A stretch of DNA of 64,000 nt from Klebsiella quasivariicola (GCF_002269255.1 NZ_CP022823.1:930001-994000); one strand, 5' to 3'; positions 7,830 through 16,729 are shown, counted from the stretch's first letter. The notes: generated by a model from the sequence alone, not told the origin. Numbers and translations are program-made.

Positions 7830-8721
7830 GGATCTGCGGCAGACTCTCCTGCAGGTGTGCAACAAAGGCGTCGACCAGCGCCGATCGCGGGCGGTGGAGG
7901 GGGCGGATCAGGCTGACGGTAAACGGCACCTCGACGCTAAAGCGGCGCACCACCACGCCGCTATCGGCATAGTCCAGAGCTGTCAAGGGATTCACCACCG
8001 AGATCCCGGCGCCGGCGCGCACCATGGCACAGATCGAGGCCGCGCTGTGGGTTTCGACCACCATCCGCCGTTTAACCTGATGCTCAAGGAACAGGGCGTC
8101 AAGCAGCTGGCGATAGCTGTCGGTGCGCGACAGGCTGATGTAGTTTTCGCCCTGAAAATCGGCGGGGGTCAGCGTTGTCTGCACCGCCAGCGGATGGCCG
8201 GCAGGCAGCACGCAGACTTCATTCAGCGTCAGCAGTGGGGTGCGTTCGGTGCCCGCCGGGGTATGCAGGGTCTCCGTCAGGCCGAGGTCATGGCGCTGGG
8301 CGGAGAGCCACTCCTCCAGCAGCGGCGACTCCTGGGGGACGATCTGCAGGCTGACCTCCGGGTAGCGAGCGAGAAACGGCGGCAACAGCAGCGGCAGAAA
8401 GGACTGGGAAAAGACCGGCAGGCAGGCGATCGACAGCTCGCCCTGGCGGAACTCGCGCAGGCTCTCGGCGGCGCTGACGATGCGGTCCAGGCCGTACCAG
8501 GAACGCTGAACCTCCTCAAACAAACGCAGGCCCTGCACCGTCGGCTGCAGGCGACCGCGGGTCCGTTCAAACAGCTTCAGGCCGAGCACTTTCTCAAAGC
8601 GCGCCAGCTCGCGGCTGACCGTGGGTTGCGAGGTGTGCAGCATCCGCGCCGCTTCGGTCAGATTGCCGGTGGTCATCACCGCGTGAAAGATTTCGATATG
8701 ACGCAAATTAACGGCTGGCAT
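7795..8721 (-). CDS. lysR: LysR, transcriptional activator of lysA
   Basis: A 308-residue LysR-family regulator, the founding member of the family. The start at 8721 (MPAVNLRHIEIFHAV) matches the E. coli protein; a start at 8751 would add ten residues. The winged helix-turn-helix (about 20-45, LTEAARMLHTSQPTVSRELA) is followed by the two-lobed effector domain that senses lysine and diaminopimelate. It is divergent from lysA, with 137 bp between the two starts in which the LysR site should lie. The 3' end overlaps ygeA. Confidence 0.96.
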   Translation of the reverse strand: MPAVNLRHIEIFHAVMTTGNLTEAARMLHTSQPTVSRELARFEKVLGLKLFERTRGRLQPTVQGLRLFEEVQRSWYGLDRIVSAAESLREFRQGELSIACLPVFSQSFLPLLLPPFLARYPEVSLQIVPQESPLLEEWLSAQRHDLGLTETLHTPAGTERTPLLTLNEVCVLPAGHPLAVQTTLTPADFQGENYISLSRTDSYRQLLDALFLEHQVKRRMVVETHSAASICAMVRAGAGISVVNPLTALDYADSGVVVRRFSVEVPFTVSLIRPLHRPRSALVDAFVAHLQESLPQILTPLASVLQRA

Positions 8722-8858
8722 GCGGTCTCCATGAGGCTCGGCTGTAACCATATCATTTTTGCATAGAGTCGCGATAAAACGATATTTTTTATTCGTCCGC
8801 CACTGTGGCGTAATCGAAAAAAAACAGCGACCAACACACGCACTGCACCGGAGTTCTT

Positions 8859-10121
8859 ATGCCACACTCGCTTTACGCCACCGATACTGACCTGACCGCG
8901 GATAACCTGCTGCGCCTGCCCGCGGAATTTGGCTGCCCGGTCTGGGTCTATGATGCGCAGATTATTCGCCGCCAGATTGCCCAGCTCAGCCAGTTTGACG
9001 TGGTACGTTTTGCGCAAAAAGCCTGCTCTAACATTCATATCCTGCGTCTGATGCGTGAGCAGGGGGTGAAGGTGGACTCGGTGTCGCTGGGGGAGATCGA
9101 GCGGGCGCTGGCGGCGGGCTACGATCCGCAGCAGAACCCAGAGGATATCGTCTTTACCGCCGATCTGATCGACGACGCCACCCTCGATCGGGTGAAGGCG
9201 TTACAGATCCCGGTGAACGCCGGCTCGATCGACATGCTGAGCCAGCTGGGCGAGGTGTCGCCGGGCCATCGCGTCTGGCTGCGCGTCAATCCGGGCTTTG
9301 GCCACGGCCACAGCCAGAAAACCAATACCGGCGGTGAGAACAGTAAGCATGGCATCTGGTACAGCCATTTGCCGGCGGCGCTGGAAGTGATGCGTCGCTA
9401 TCAGCTGCAGCTGGTCGGGATCCATATGCATATCGGCTCTGGCGTTGACTATGGTCACCTGGAGCAGGTGTGCGGCGCGATGGTGCGTCAGGTCGTCGAC
9501 TTTGGCCAGGATCTGCAGGCCATCTCCGCCGGCGGCGGTCTGTCGATTCCTTACCGCGAAGGTGAAGAGGCCATCGACACCGCCCACTATTATGGCCTGT
9601 GGAACCGTGCCCGGGAGCAGATCGCGGCCCATCTGGGGCATCCGGTGAAGCTGGAGATTGAGCCAGGACGCTTCCTGGTGGCCGAGTCCGGCGTGCTGGT
9701 GTCGCAGGTGCGCAGCGTGAAAGAGATGGGCAGCCGTCACTTTGTGCTGATTGACGCTGGCTTTAACGACCTGATGCGTCCGGCGATGTACGGCAGCTAT
9801 CACCATATCACCGCTCTGGCGGCGGATGGTCGGGATCTCAGCGCCGCGCCGCAGGTGGAAACCGTGGTGGCCGGGCCGCTGTGCGAGTCCGGGGATGTCT
9901 TTACCCAGCAGGAAGGGGGCAAAGTTGAGACCCGCCTGCTGCCAGCGGTGGCGCCTGGGGATTATCTGGTGCTCCATGACACCGGCGCCTACGGGGCTTC
10001 GATGTCATCCAACTACAACAGCCGCCCGCTGCTGCCGGAGGTGCTGTTTGATGGCGGCAAGGCGCGGCTGATCCGCCGTCGCCAGACCATCCAGGAGCTG
10101 CTGGCCTTAGAGCTTATTTAA
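8859..10121 (+). CDS. lysA: Diaminopimelate decarboxylase LysA
   Basis: A 420-residue PLP enzyme making L-lysine from meso-diaminopimelate, the last step of lysine synthesis. It has the alanine-racemase-like barrel with the PLP lysine Lys54 (VRFAQKACSN), the phosphate-binding region with GGG and EPGR, and the C-terminal CESGD motif that completes the active site of the partner subunit. It is divergent from its activator gene lysR. The 3' end overlaps the stop of the convergent LacI-type gene by 8 bp. Confidence 0.97.
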   Translation: MPHSLYATDTDLTADNLLRLPAEFGCPVWVYDAQIIRRQIAQLSQFDVVRFAQKACSNIHILRLMREQGVKVDSVSLGEIERALAAGYDPQQNPEDIVFTADLIDDATLDRVKALQIPVNAGSIDMLSQLGEVSPGHRVWLRVNPGFGHGHSQKTNTGGENSKHGIWYSHLPAALEVMRRYQLQLVGIHMHIGSGVDYGHLEQVCGAMVRQVVDFGQDLQAISAGGGLSIPYREGEEAIDTAHYYGLWNRAREQIAAHLGHPVKLEIEPGRFLVAESGVLVSQVRSVKEMGSRHFVLIDAGFNDLMRPAMYGSYHHITALAADGRDLSAAPQVETVVAGPLCESGDVFTQQEGGKVETRLLPAVAPGDYLVLHDTGAYGASMSSNYNSRPLLPEVLFDGGKARLIRRRQTIQELLALELI

Positions 10122-11124
10122 AAAAAGGTCCCGTCGTTACCGACTCGCGCAGCACCAGCGTGCCGGTAAACGGCGGGATCGTTTCTATCGGCTGCTGGTT
10201 AGCAAGCTTGATCGCCTGATCGATAGCCGTAGTGATCATGTTGTCGATCGGCAGATAAACCGTCGACAGCCCCGGCTCCAGCCATTTCGCGCTTGGCGCA
10301 TCGTCGAAGCCAAACAGCGACACATCCTGTGGAATACGCAGCCCCGCCTGATGCAGCGCCTTTGACGCCCCCAGCGCCATATCATCGTTACAGGAAAACA
10401 GCGCGCTGAAGCGGGCCTTCTCCTCAAGCAGTTCCCGGCACAGTTCATAGCCGCGGGTCATCGTCGAGTCTCCGTATTTCACCCGGCTCGGATCCCACTC
10501 AATACCATGTTTTATCAGCGCGTTGCGGTAGCCCTGCAGGCGAGCCTGGCCGGTAGGGGTATGCATCGGGACGGTGATGCAGGCGATATCGCGGTGGCCC
10601 TGGGTAATCAGATACTCCACGGCCTGGAAGGCGGCTTCCTGCTGTTCGAAGAACACGCAGCGTTCGCGGGCCTGCGCCACATCGCGGTTAATCACCACCA
10701 GCGGCATGGCGATCGAATTAATCAGCGACATGATCGCCTTTTCGCTCATGTGTCGGGTATAGAGGATGATCGCATCGCACTGCCGGTCGGCGAGCATCTG
10801 TACCGCTTCCTCTTCGCGCTCCGGCGTGTCATGGCCGTCGGTGACGATAAGCTGCTTTCCCCAGGCCTCCGTCTGGCGTGACGCCTGCTGCAGCAGACGG
10901 CCAAAGTAGAAGCCGTCGAAGGTGGAGACGACCAGCCCGATACTGTTGCTGGTCTGATTGGCCAGCGAGCGGGCAAGGAAATTGGGCCGGTAGCCCAGCT
11001 CTTCCATCGCTTTAAAGACCTGTTGGCGGGTGCTCTCTTTCACCTGACCTGTGCCGTTCAACACGCGGGAAACCGTCGCTTTCGAGACGCCTGCGCGAAT
11101 TGAGACATCCAGCATTGTAGCCAT
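10114..11124 (-). CDS. LacI/GalR-family repressor (AscG-like)
   Basis: A 336-residue regulator with an N-terminal helix-turn-helix (VSIRAGVSKATVSRVLNG, residues 6-23), hinge helix (FLARSLANQ) and a periplasmic-binding-protein-like sugar domain. It resembles AscG more than GalR. It is divergent from an operon of PTS EIIC and a GH1 glycosidase and most likely regulates it in response to a beta-glucoside. The 290-bp region between the two starts contains three copies of a TGGTATGCCA-type repeat. The repeat resembles a GntR (UxuR/ExuR) operator more than a typical LacI operator, so its own target site is uncertain. Confidence 0.85.
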   Translation of the reverse strand: MATMLDVSIRAGVSKATVSRVLNGTGQVKESTRQQVFKAMEELGYRPNFLARSLANQTSNSIGLVVSTFDGFYFGRLLQQASRQTEAWGKQLIVTDGHDTPEREEEAVQMLADRQCDAIILYTRHMSEKAIMSLINSIAMPLVVINRDVAQARERCVFFEQQEAAFQAVEYLITQGHRDIACITVPMHTPTGQARLQGYRNALIKHGIEWDPSRVKYGDSTMTRGYELCRELLEEKARFSALFSCNDDMALGASKALHQAGLRIPQDVSLFGFDDAPSAKWLEPGLSTVYLPIDNMITTAIDQAIKLANQQPIETIPPFTGTLVLRESVTTGPFFK

Positions 11125-11252
11125 TCATCGATTCCTGATTTCACGTGGTAAGGCGCAGTTTATCACAGACCGAAAAGGGACATATCGACGGGGCGGGGCG
11201 GAAAAACCATCGCGATCACGCTTTTGGCAGGAACTGACGAGCCGGCATAGTC

Positions 11253-11264
11253 TGGTATGCCAAA
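11253..11264. promoter_or_regulatory. Operator-like repeat, copy 1
   Basis: TGGTATGCCAAA is shared with the larger palindrome at 11345-11360. The first ten bases, TGGTATGCCA, form an inverted repeat with one central mismatch. Confidence 0.45.
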
Positions 11265-11281
11265 GTCAATTTTATCGAATA

Positions 11282-11293
11282 TTTGGGATACCA
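11282..11293. promoter_or_regulatory. Operator-like repeat, copy 2 (inverted)
   Basis: TTTGGGATACCA is the reverse complement of TGGTATCCCAAA, one base different from copy 1. It lies 29 nt from the first copy. Confidence 0.4.
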
Positions 11294-11344
11294 CACCGTG
11301 CGTTGCGAGCGCTGTCACAGAACTATTTTTGCCTGGCGACTATG

Positions 11345-11360
11345 TTTTGGTATGCCAAAA
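11345..11360. promoter_or_regulatory. Main palindromic operator before the EIIC-GH1 operon
   Basis: TTTTGG-TATG-CCAAAA, a 16-bp palindrome with 6-bp arms, 54 nt upstream of the EIIC start codon. Its core is close to the UxuR/ExuR operator TTGGTATACCAA. Because a UxuR/ExuR-like GntR regulator is the third gene of this operon, autoregulation through this site is plausible. Confidence 0.55.
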
Positions 11361-11414
11361 GTCTCTGGCTGTTCACCTGGCCGCAATAAGCCCTTTACTC
11401 TGAGGTACTCTTTT

Positions 11415-12752
11415 ATGGCATTACAGGACAAACTGATCGACGCGCTGGGGCGTTTCGCGACGACATTCAACAGCTATCGCTACATTATGGCGATCAAATC
11501 GGCGTTTATTACCCTGATGCCGGTGATCATCGTCGGGGCCTTTTCGGTACTGATCTCCAACATGGTGCTGGATCCAAAGAACGGGCTCGCCAGCTTTTCC
11601 TCGCTCTCCTTTCTTGCAACGCTGAAGCCCATCACCAGCGCGCTGAACTACGCCACGCTCAACTTCCTCAATATCGGCGCCGTGTTTCTGATCGGCATTG
11701 AGCTGGGGCGGATCAATGGCATCAAAAGCCTGTTTCCTGGCCTGCTGGCGGTGATCTGCTTTATCTGCGTTACGCCGACCACGGTGGAGATGATGGTCGA
11801 TGGCCAGATGCACGTGGTGAAAGATGTCCTGCTGCGCCAGTTTTCCGATACCCGCAGTCTGTTCCTCGGGATGTTCATTGCCATTCTGTCAGTGGAGATT
11901 TACTGCTGGCTGGAGGGGCGCAAGGGACTGAAGATCAAAATGCCGGATACCGTGCCGCCGAACGTTTCCGCCTCTTTTTCCGCGCTGATCCCGGCGATCA
12001 TCACCACCACCGCGATCGCCACCCTGGGTTTTCTCTTTCACCAGCTGACAGGGATGTATCTCTACGATGCGGTCTACCAGGTGGTGCAGCAGCCGCTGGA
12101 GCGGGTGGTGCAGAGCCTGCCGGGGATCCTGCTGCTGATGTTCGTCGCCCAGCTGTTCTGGGTGATCGGCATTCACGGCAACCAGATGATCAAGCCGATC
12201 CGCGAGCCGCTGCTGCTGGGGGCGATCACCGTCAACATGAGCGCTTTTGAGCAGGGGAAAGAGGTACCGAACATCATCACGATGCCTTTCTGGGACGTTT
12301 ACATGAGCATTGGCGGCTCGGGGCTGACCATCGGCCTGCTGATTGCGGTGATGATCGCCACGAAGCGTAAAGAGATGAAAGAGATTGCCAAGCTGTCGAT
12401 AGGCCCGGGGCTGTTCAATATTAACGAACCGGTGATCTTCGGGATGCCGATCATGCTCAACCCGATCCTCGCCATCCCGTTTATCCTTACCCCGCTGGTG
12501 ACCGGCAGCATTGGCTATTTCGCTACGCTGACCGGCTTCGCCGGCAAGGCGGTGGTGATGGTGCCCTGGACCACGCCGCCGCTGATCAACGCCTGGCTCT
12601 CCACCGCTGGCTCAATGGGGGCGGTGGTGACCCAGCTTATCTGCATCGTCGTCGCGGTGCTTATCTATCTGCCTTTCGTCAAAATCGCCTCCCGCCGTGC
12701 CGATGCCGCGCAGCGTCAGGCCGACAATCAACAGACCGCCAACCCTGTCTGA
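11415..12752 (+). CDS. PTS EIIC permease of the lactose/cellobiose family
   Basis: A 445-residue membrane permease with about ten helices. The start at 11415 (MALQDKLIDALGRFA) follows GAGGTA; the longer frame from 11283 is not supported. Family motifs are visible: the loop GIHGNQM and the substrate-binding signature FNINEPVIFGMPIMLNP. EIIC moves a beta-glucoside or diglucoside across the inner membrane while EIIB phosphorylates it. No EIIA or EIIB domain is fused or encoded nearby, so this subunit must borrow them from another PTS. The GH1 enzyme starts 8 nt downstream. Confidence 0.9.
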   Translation: MALQDKLIDALGRFATTFNSYRYIMAIKSAFITLMPVIIVGAFSVLISNMVLDPKNGLASFSSLSFLATLKPITSALNYATLNFLNIGAVFLIGIELGRINGIKSLFPGLLAVICFICVTPTTVEMMVDGQMHVVKDVLLRQFSDTRSLFLGMFIAILSVEIYCWLEGRKGLKIKMPDTVPPNVSASFSALIPAIITTTAIATLGFLFHQLTGMYLYDAVYQVVQQPLERVVQSLPGILLLMFVAQLFWVIGIHGNQMIKPIREPLLLGAITVNMSAFEQGKEVPNIITMPFWDVYMSIGGSGLTIGLLIAVMIATKRKEMKEIAKLSIGPGLFNINEPVIFGMPIMLNPILAIPFILTPLVTGSIGYFATLTGFAGKAVVMVPWTTPPLINAWLSTAGSMGAVVTQLICIVVAVLIYLPFVKIASRRADAAQRQADNQQTANPV

Positions 12753-12759
12753 GGAGCTT

Positions 12760-14187
12760 ATGACTACCGTACGGATGACCATTCCCGATGATTTTATCCT
12801 TGGCGCGGCGGCTTCCGCCTGGCAGACCGAGGGCTGGAGCGGAAAAAAACCGGGGCAGGACTCCTGGCCCGATCTCTGGTACAAAAACGACCGCCACGTC
12901 TGGCATAACGGCTATGGCCCGGCGGTGGCCACCGATTTTATTAACCGCTTTCAGGAAGATGTGCAGTTGATGAAGCTGGCCGGGCTGACCCACTACCGCA
13001 CCTCAATCAACTGGTCGCGCTTTCTGACCGACTATGAAAACATCACGGTGGATGAGGAGTATGCGGCCTATTACGACCAGCTGTTCGACGCGCTGCTGGC
13101 CAACGGCATCACGCCGATGATCTGCCTTGAGCATTATGAATTGCCCGGCTATCTGCTGGAAAAGTATGGCGGCTGGGGGTCGAAAAAAGTGGTTGAGCTG
13201 TTTGTGCGCTACGCGGAGCAGGTCTTTGCCCGCTATCACTCGAAGGTGACCCGCTGGTTTACCTTTAATGAGCCGATCGTGGTGCAGACCCGGGTCTATC
13301 TGGATGCCCTTCGCTGGCCCTATGAGCAGAACACCAGCACCTGGATGCAGTGGAACTACCATAAGGTGCTGGCGACCGCCAGCGTCGTGAAGCGGTTTCG
13401 CGAGCTAGGTTATCCCGGAACCGTCGGCTGCATCCTCAATCCGGAGGTGACCTATCCGCGCTCCCGTGCCCCCCATGACCTGCGCGCGGCGGAGATCTAC
13501 GATCTGTTCTACAACCGCATGTTCCTCGACCCGCTGGTGCACGGGGTCTGGCCGCCGGAGCTTCTTGCACTGCTTGAGCAGCATCAGGTGACATGGGACG
13601 CCAGCGCGGAGGATCTGGCGATTATCCGCGAGCACACCGTCGATGAGCTGGGGATTAACCTTTACTATCCGCACCGGGTCAAAGCCCCATCGCGGGCCTG
13701 GCACCCGCATACTCCGTTCCATCCGGCCTGGTATTATGAGCCGTTCGAGCTGCCCGGCCGGCGAATGAACGCCTCCCGCGGCTGGGAAATCTACCCGCAA
13801 ATCATCTTTGATATGGCGATGCGTATAAAAAATGACTATCGCAACATCCCCTGGTTCGTGGCGGAGAGCGGGATGGGCGTGGAAAACGAAGGCCAGTTCC
13901 GTAACCGCGAAGGCGTCATCGATGACAGCTACCGCATCCGTTTTATCAGCGAACATCTGTGGCACACCCTGCGCGCCCGCGAGGCAGGGGCCAACTGCCA
14001 GGGTTATATGCTGTGGGCGTTTACCGACAACGTATCGCCGATGAACGCCTTTAAAAACCGCTACGGGCTTATCGAAATCGACCTGCAAAACCATCGCGCC
14101 CGGCGACCCAAAGCCTCGGCGCACTGGTTTCGTCAACTGGGCGAACGGCGTGAACTGGTGCTGGATATCGATGATGAATACCGCTAG
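12760..14187 (+). CDS. GH1 family glycosidase, probable 6-phospho-beta-glucosidase
   Basis: A 475-residue cytoplasmic TIM-barrel glycosidase. The start at 12760 has GGAG (12753-12756) 4 nt upstream. The acid/base Glu171 is in TFNEP and the nucleophile Glu369 in VAESG. Coupling with a PTS EIIC implies a 6-phosphorylated substrate. The C-terminal region has Ser426 (DNVSPMNAFKNRYG) where non-phospho beta-glucosidases usually have Glu, in agreement with a phospho-enzyme. However, the spacing of the following Lys differs by one from LacG. Substrate (cellobiose, salicin, arbutin, other) cannot be read from the sequence. Confidence 0.88.
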   Translation: MTTVRMTIPDDFILGAAASAWQTEGWSGKKPGQDSWPDLWYKNDRHVWHNGYGPAVATDFINRFQEDVQLMKLAGLTHYRTSINWSRFLTDYENITVDEEYAAYYDQLFDALLANGITPMICLEHYELPGYLLEKYGGWGSKKVVELFVRYAEQVFARYHSKVTRWFTFNEPIVVQTRVYLDALRWPYEQNTSTWMQWNYHKVLATASVVKRFRELGYPGTVGCILNPEVTYPRSRAPHDLRAAEIYDLFYNRMFLDPLVHGVWPPELLALLEQHQVTWDASAEDLAIIREHTVDELGINLYYPHRVKAPSRAWHPHTPFHPAWYYEPFELPGRRMNASRGWEIYPQIIFDMAMRIKNDYRNIPWFVAESGMGVENEGQFRNREGVIDDSYRIRFISEHLWHTLRAREAGANCQGYMLWAFTDNVSPMNAFKNRYGLIEIDLQNHRARRPKASAHWFRQLGERRELVLDIDDEYR

Positions 14188-14254
14188 CCGGGGGGAATCT
14201 TTGCTAAGATAGCGGCGTATTTGACTCCCAGGCATGTAAGGCACAGGTGATTTT

Positions 14255-15028
14255 GTGGAAAAAGCGATAATTCCGCCGGAAAAGAAGCCCTATCAGGAGA
14301 TTGGTGATGACCTGCGCGCCCAGATCGCGCAGGGGCGCTACCCGGTCGGGTCGCGTTTGCCGCCGGAACGCCATATTGCCGAAACCTATGGCGTCAGCCG
14401 GACCATCGTGCGCGAAGCGCTGCTGATGCTGGAGCTGCAGGGGACGGTGGATATTCGTCAGGGATCCGGGGTGTACGTCATGCGCATTCCCCACGAGAAC
14501 GACAGCGAAGAGGAGCAACTGCTCAGCAGCGACGTCGGTCCGTTTGAAATTCTGCAGGCGCGCCAGCTGCTGGAGAGCAACATCGCCGCCTTTGCCGCGA
14601 AAATGGCTACCCGCGCCGATATCGACAATCTGAAGCGGATTATCGAACAGGAGCAGCGGGCTATCGCCCTCAACGACACTGCTCAGGATAACGCCCGTCT
14701 GTTCCATCTGGTGCTGGCCGGGGCGACGCAGAACCAGATGCTGCTGGCGACGGTAGAGCGGATCTGGCTGCAGATGGACAGCAGCCCGCTGTGGCAGCAG
14801 TTCAATGTGCATATTGCCAGCCGCGCCTGGCGGCTGAAATGGCTCGGCGACCGGCAGACGCTGCTTGCCGCGCTGCGGCGTCGCGATGTGATGGGCGCCT
14901 GGCAGGCGATGTGGCAGCATCTGGAAAACGTTAAAAACAGTCTGCTGGAGCTGTCCGATGAAGACGCCCCGGATTTTGATGGCTATCTGTTCGACTCGGT
15001 GCCGATTTTCCAGGGGAAGCTGGTATGA
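14255..15028 (+). CDS. GntR/FadR-family regulator similar to UxuR and ExuR
   Basis: A 257-residue regulator starting with GTG at 14255. The winged helix-turn-helix (about 12-75) contains PPERHIAETYGVSRTIVREA, and the all-helical FCD domain (about 95-245) contains GPFEILQARQLLESNIAAFA and MWQHLENVKNSLLEL, both strongly reminiscent of ExuR and UxuR, which sense hexuronate metabolites. It is a paralogue, not UxuR itself, and its place in a beta-glucoside PTS operon is unexpected. It probably controls its own operon through the TTTTGGTATGCCAAAA palindrome. It overlaps the next gene by 4 nt. Confidence 0.85.
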   Translation: MEKAIIPPEKKPYQEIGDDLRAQIAQGRYPVGSRLPPERHIAETYGVSRTIVREALLMLELQGTVDIRQGSGVYVMRIPHENDSEEEQLLSSDVGPFEILQARQLLESNIAAFAAKMATRADIDNLKRIIEQEQRAIALNDTAQDNARLFHLVLAGATQNQMLLATVERIWLQMDSSPLWQQFNVHIASRAWRLKWLGDRQTLLAALRRRDVMGAWQAMWQHLENVKNSLLELSDEDAPDFDGYLFDSVPIFQGKLV

Positions 15029-15504
15029 CGATCCTGCCGCTGTACGCTGCGCCGCAGTTCGCCCCGCAGGTGACCGACTGGCTGTGGCACGCCTTTGGCG
15101 GCGAGACGCTGCCGCGGGAATTCTTCGCCAGCATTGTGCAGCATAGCCAGACGGCGGAGGCGCTGCCATTGACCTTTATTGCCGTGGAAGGCGAGCAGTT
15201 GCTCGGAACGATTGGCCTCTGGCGCTGCGATTTAATCAGCCGCCAGGATCTGTTTCCCTGGCTGGCGGCGCTGTACGTCGCGCCTGCCGCCCGCGGTCAG
15301 GGGCTGGCCGGGAAACTGCAGCGGCATGTGATCGATTATGCCCGCCGCGCGGGCTTTCGGGAGCTCTATCTCTATTCCGCCTGCCGGGATTTCTATGAAC
15401 GCTACGGCTGGCGCTACCTCGGCGAGGGGCTGGATTACCCGGCCACCGCCGTGCATCTCTATCGCTACGACTTATCGCCTTCCTGCGGGGCGACCACCGA
15501 GTGA
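15025..15504 (+). CDS. GNAT-family N-acetyltransferase, substrate unknown
   Basis: A 159-residue single-domain acetyltransferase. The acetyl-CoA loop is visible as RGQGLAG (about residues 93-99), preceded by the beta-4 strand AALYVAPAA and followed by FYERYGWRYLGEG, the usual C-terminal GNAT segment. The start codon overlaps the stop of the GntR gene (ATGA), so translation is coupled. The substrate could be a sugar amine, an amino acid or a small toxic by-product; nothing in the sequence decides. The 3' end overlaps galR by 40 bp in convergent orientation. Confidence 0.82.
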   Translation: MTILPLYAAPQFAPQVTDWLWHAFGGETLPREFFASIVQHSQTAEALPLTFIAVEGEQLLGTIGLWRCDLISRQDLFPWLAALYVAPAARGQGLAGKLQRHVIDYARRAGFRELYLYSACRDFYERYGWRYLGEGLDYPATAVHLYRYDLSPSCGATTE

Positions 15505-16481
15505 CGGCGCACCAGCGTCGGGCTGAACAGATGGGTGATCTCCGGCGCCGGGCGCTGCTCCGCCAGCGCTAAGGCCAGCTCGGCCGCCTGGGTCGCCATG
15601 GTGACGATCGGGTAGCGGACGGTAGTCAACCGCGGGCGGACATAGCGCGAAATCAGGACATCGTCGAAGCCAATCAGCGAAATCTCCCGCGGAACGTCGA
15701 TGCCGTTGTCATTCAGCACCCCCATCGCGCCGGCGGCCATCGAGTCGTTATAGCAGGCGACGGCGCTAAAGTGGCGGCCGCGGCCAAGCAGTTCGGTCAT
15801 CGCCTGTTCGCCACCGCTTTCATCCGGCTCGGCAAAGGTGACCAGCCGGTCGTTGCACGGCAGGCCGCTCTCTTCCAGCGCCGCGTAGTACCCCTGCAGC
15901 CGATCTTCCGCATCGGAGATATCATGGTTTGAGCACAGATAGCCGATACGCGTGTGCCCCTGCTGGATCAGATGGCGGGTCGCCAGCCAGGCGCCGTAGC
16001 GGTCGTCCAGCGCCACGCAGCGGGTTTCATACCCGGGCAGGATGCGGTTGATCAGCACCATGCCGGGGATCTGCTGCATCAGCCCGGCGAGTTCCTCATC
16101 GGGGATCATTTTGGCGTGCACCACCAGCGCCGCGCAGCGATGGCGAATTAACTGCTCTATCGCCTGGCGCTCCTTCTGCACGTTGTGGTAGCCATTACCA
16201 ATCAGCAAAAAATTGCCGGTACGGTAGGCCACCTGTTCGACGGCTTTGACCATCGCGCCGAAAAAGGGGTCGGAGACATCGCCCACCACCAGACCGACGG
16301 TTTCCGTGGACTGCTGGGCCAGCGCCCGGGCGTTTGCGTTGGGATGATAATTGAGGGTTTCCATCGCCGCGCCTACGGACTGGCGTGAGGCTTCGCTGGC
16401 TTTGGGAGAGTTGTTGATGACGCGGGAGACGGTAGCGACGGAGACTCCTGCGAGTCGGGCTACATCCTTAATAGTCGCCAT
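15465..16481 (-). CDS. galR: GalR, galactose operon repressor
   Basis: A 338-residue LacI-family repressor nearly identical in layout to E. coli GalR: MATIKDVARLAGVSVATVSR at the N-terminus, hinge helix NARALAQQ and the galactose-binding periplasmic-like domain. It represses gal genes and is relieved by D-galactose. The position next to omrB/omrA and aas is conserved with E. coli, which separates it from the other LacI-type gene of this window. A GalR-type operator lies 18 nt upstream of its own start. Confidence 0.96.
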   Translation of the reverse strand: MATIKDVARLAGVSVATVSRVINNSPKASEASRQSVGAAMETLNYHPNANARALAQQSTETVGLVVGDVSDPFFGAMVKAVEQVAYRTGNFLLIGNGYHNVQKERQAIEQLIRHRCAALVVHAKMIPDEELAGLMQQIPGMVLINRILPGYETRCVALDDRYGAWLATRHLIQQGHTRIGYLCSNHDISDAEDRLQGYYAALEESGLPCNDRLVTFAEPDESGGEQAMTELLGRGRHFSAVACYNDSMAAGAMGVLNDNGIDVPREISLIGFDDVLISRYVRPRLTTVRYPIVTMATQAAELALALAEQRPAPEITHLFSPTLVRRHSVVAPQEGDKS

Positions 16482-16498
16482 ACCATGCCTTTTATAGG

Positions 16499-16510
16499 GT
16501 AAGCGTTTAC
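16499..16510. promoter_or_regulatory. GalR/GalS-type operator before galR
   Basis: GTAAGCGTTTAC fits the GalR/GalS core GTAANCGNTTAC with dyad symmetry. It is 18 nt before the galR start codon, so GalR or GalS may repress galR. Confidence 0.5.
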
Positions 16511-16729
16511 ATACTGCTATGTTACGGGAAAGAGCGGCAGATTCAAGGCACAGCGGCGAAGGAATGGCGCAAATGTGATTCAGACCGGGCTAATGGGTAA
16601 CTTGTTTACATTGACGCCATCGCTAATTGAAACCGGCGCAGGGAAATACAAACCTTTGCTTACACTTTGCGATGCGCTGTTGCGAATGTTCGCTGGTTTG
16701 TTCGCGGACCCGGTTGATATTCTGGCTAT

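Noticed and set aside
10114..11124. LacI-family gene as galR
   Set aside because: The gene at 15465-16481 has the GalR sequence and the conserved place next to omrB/omrA.
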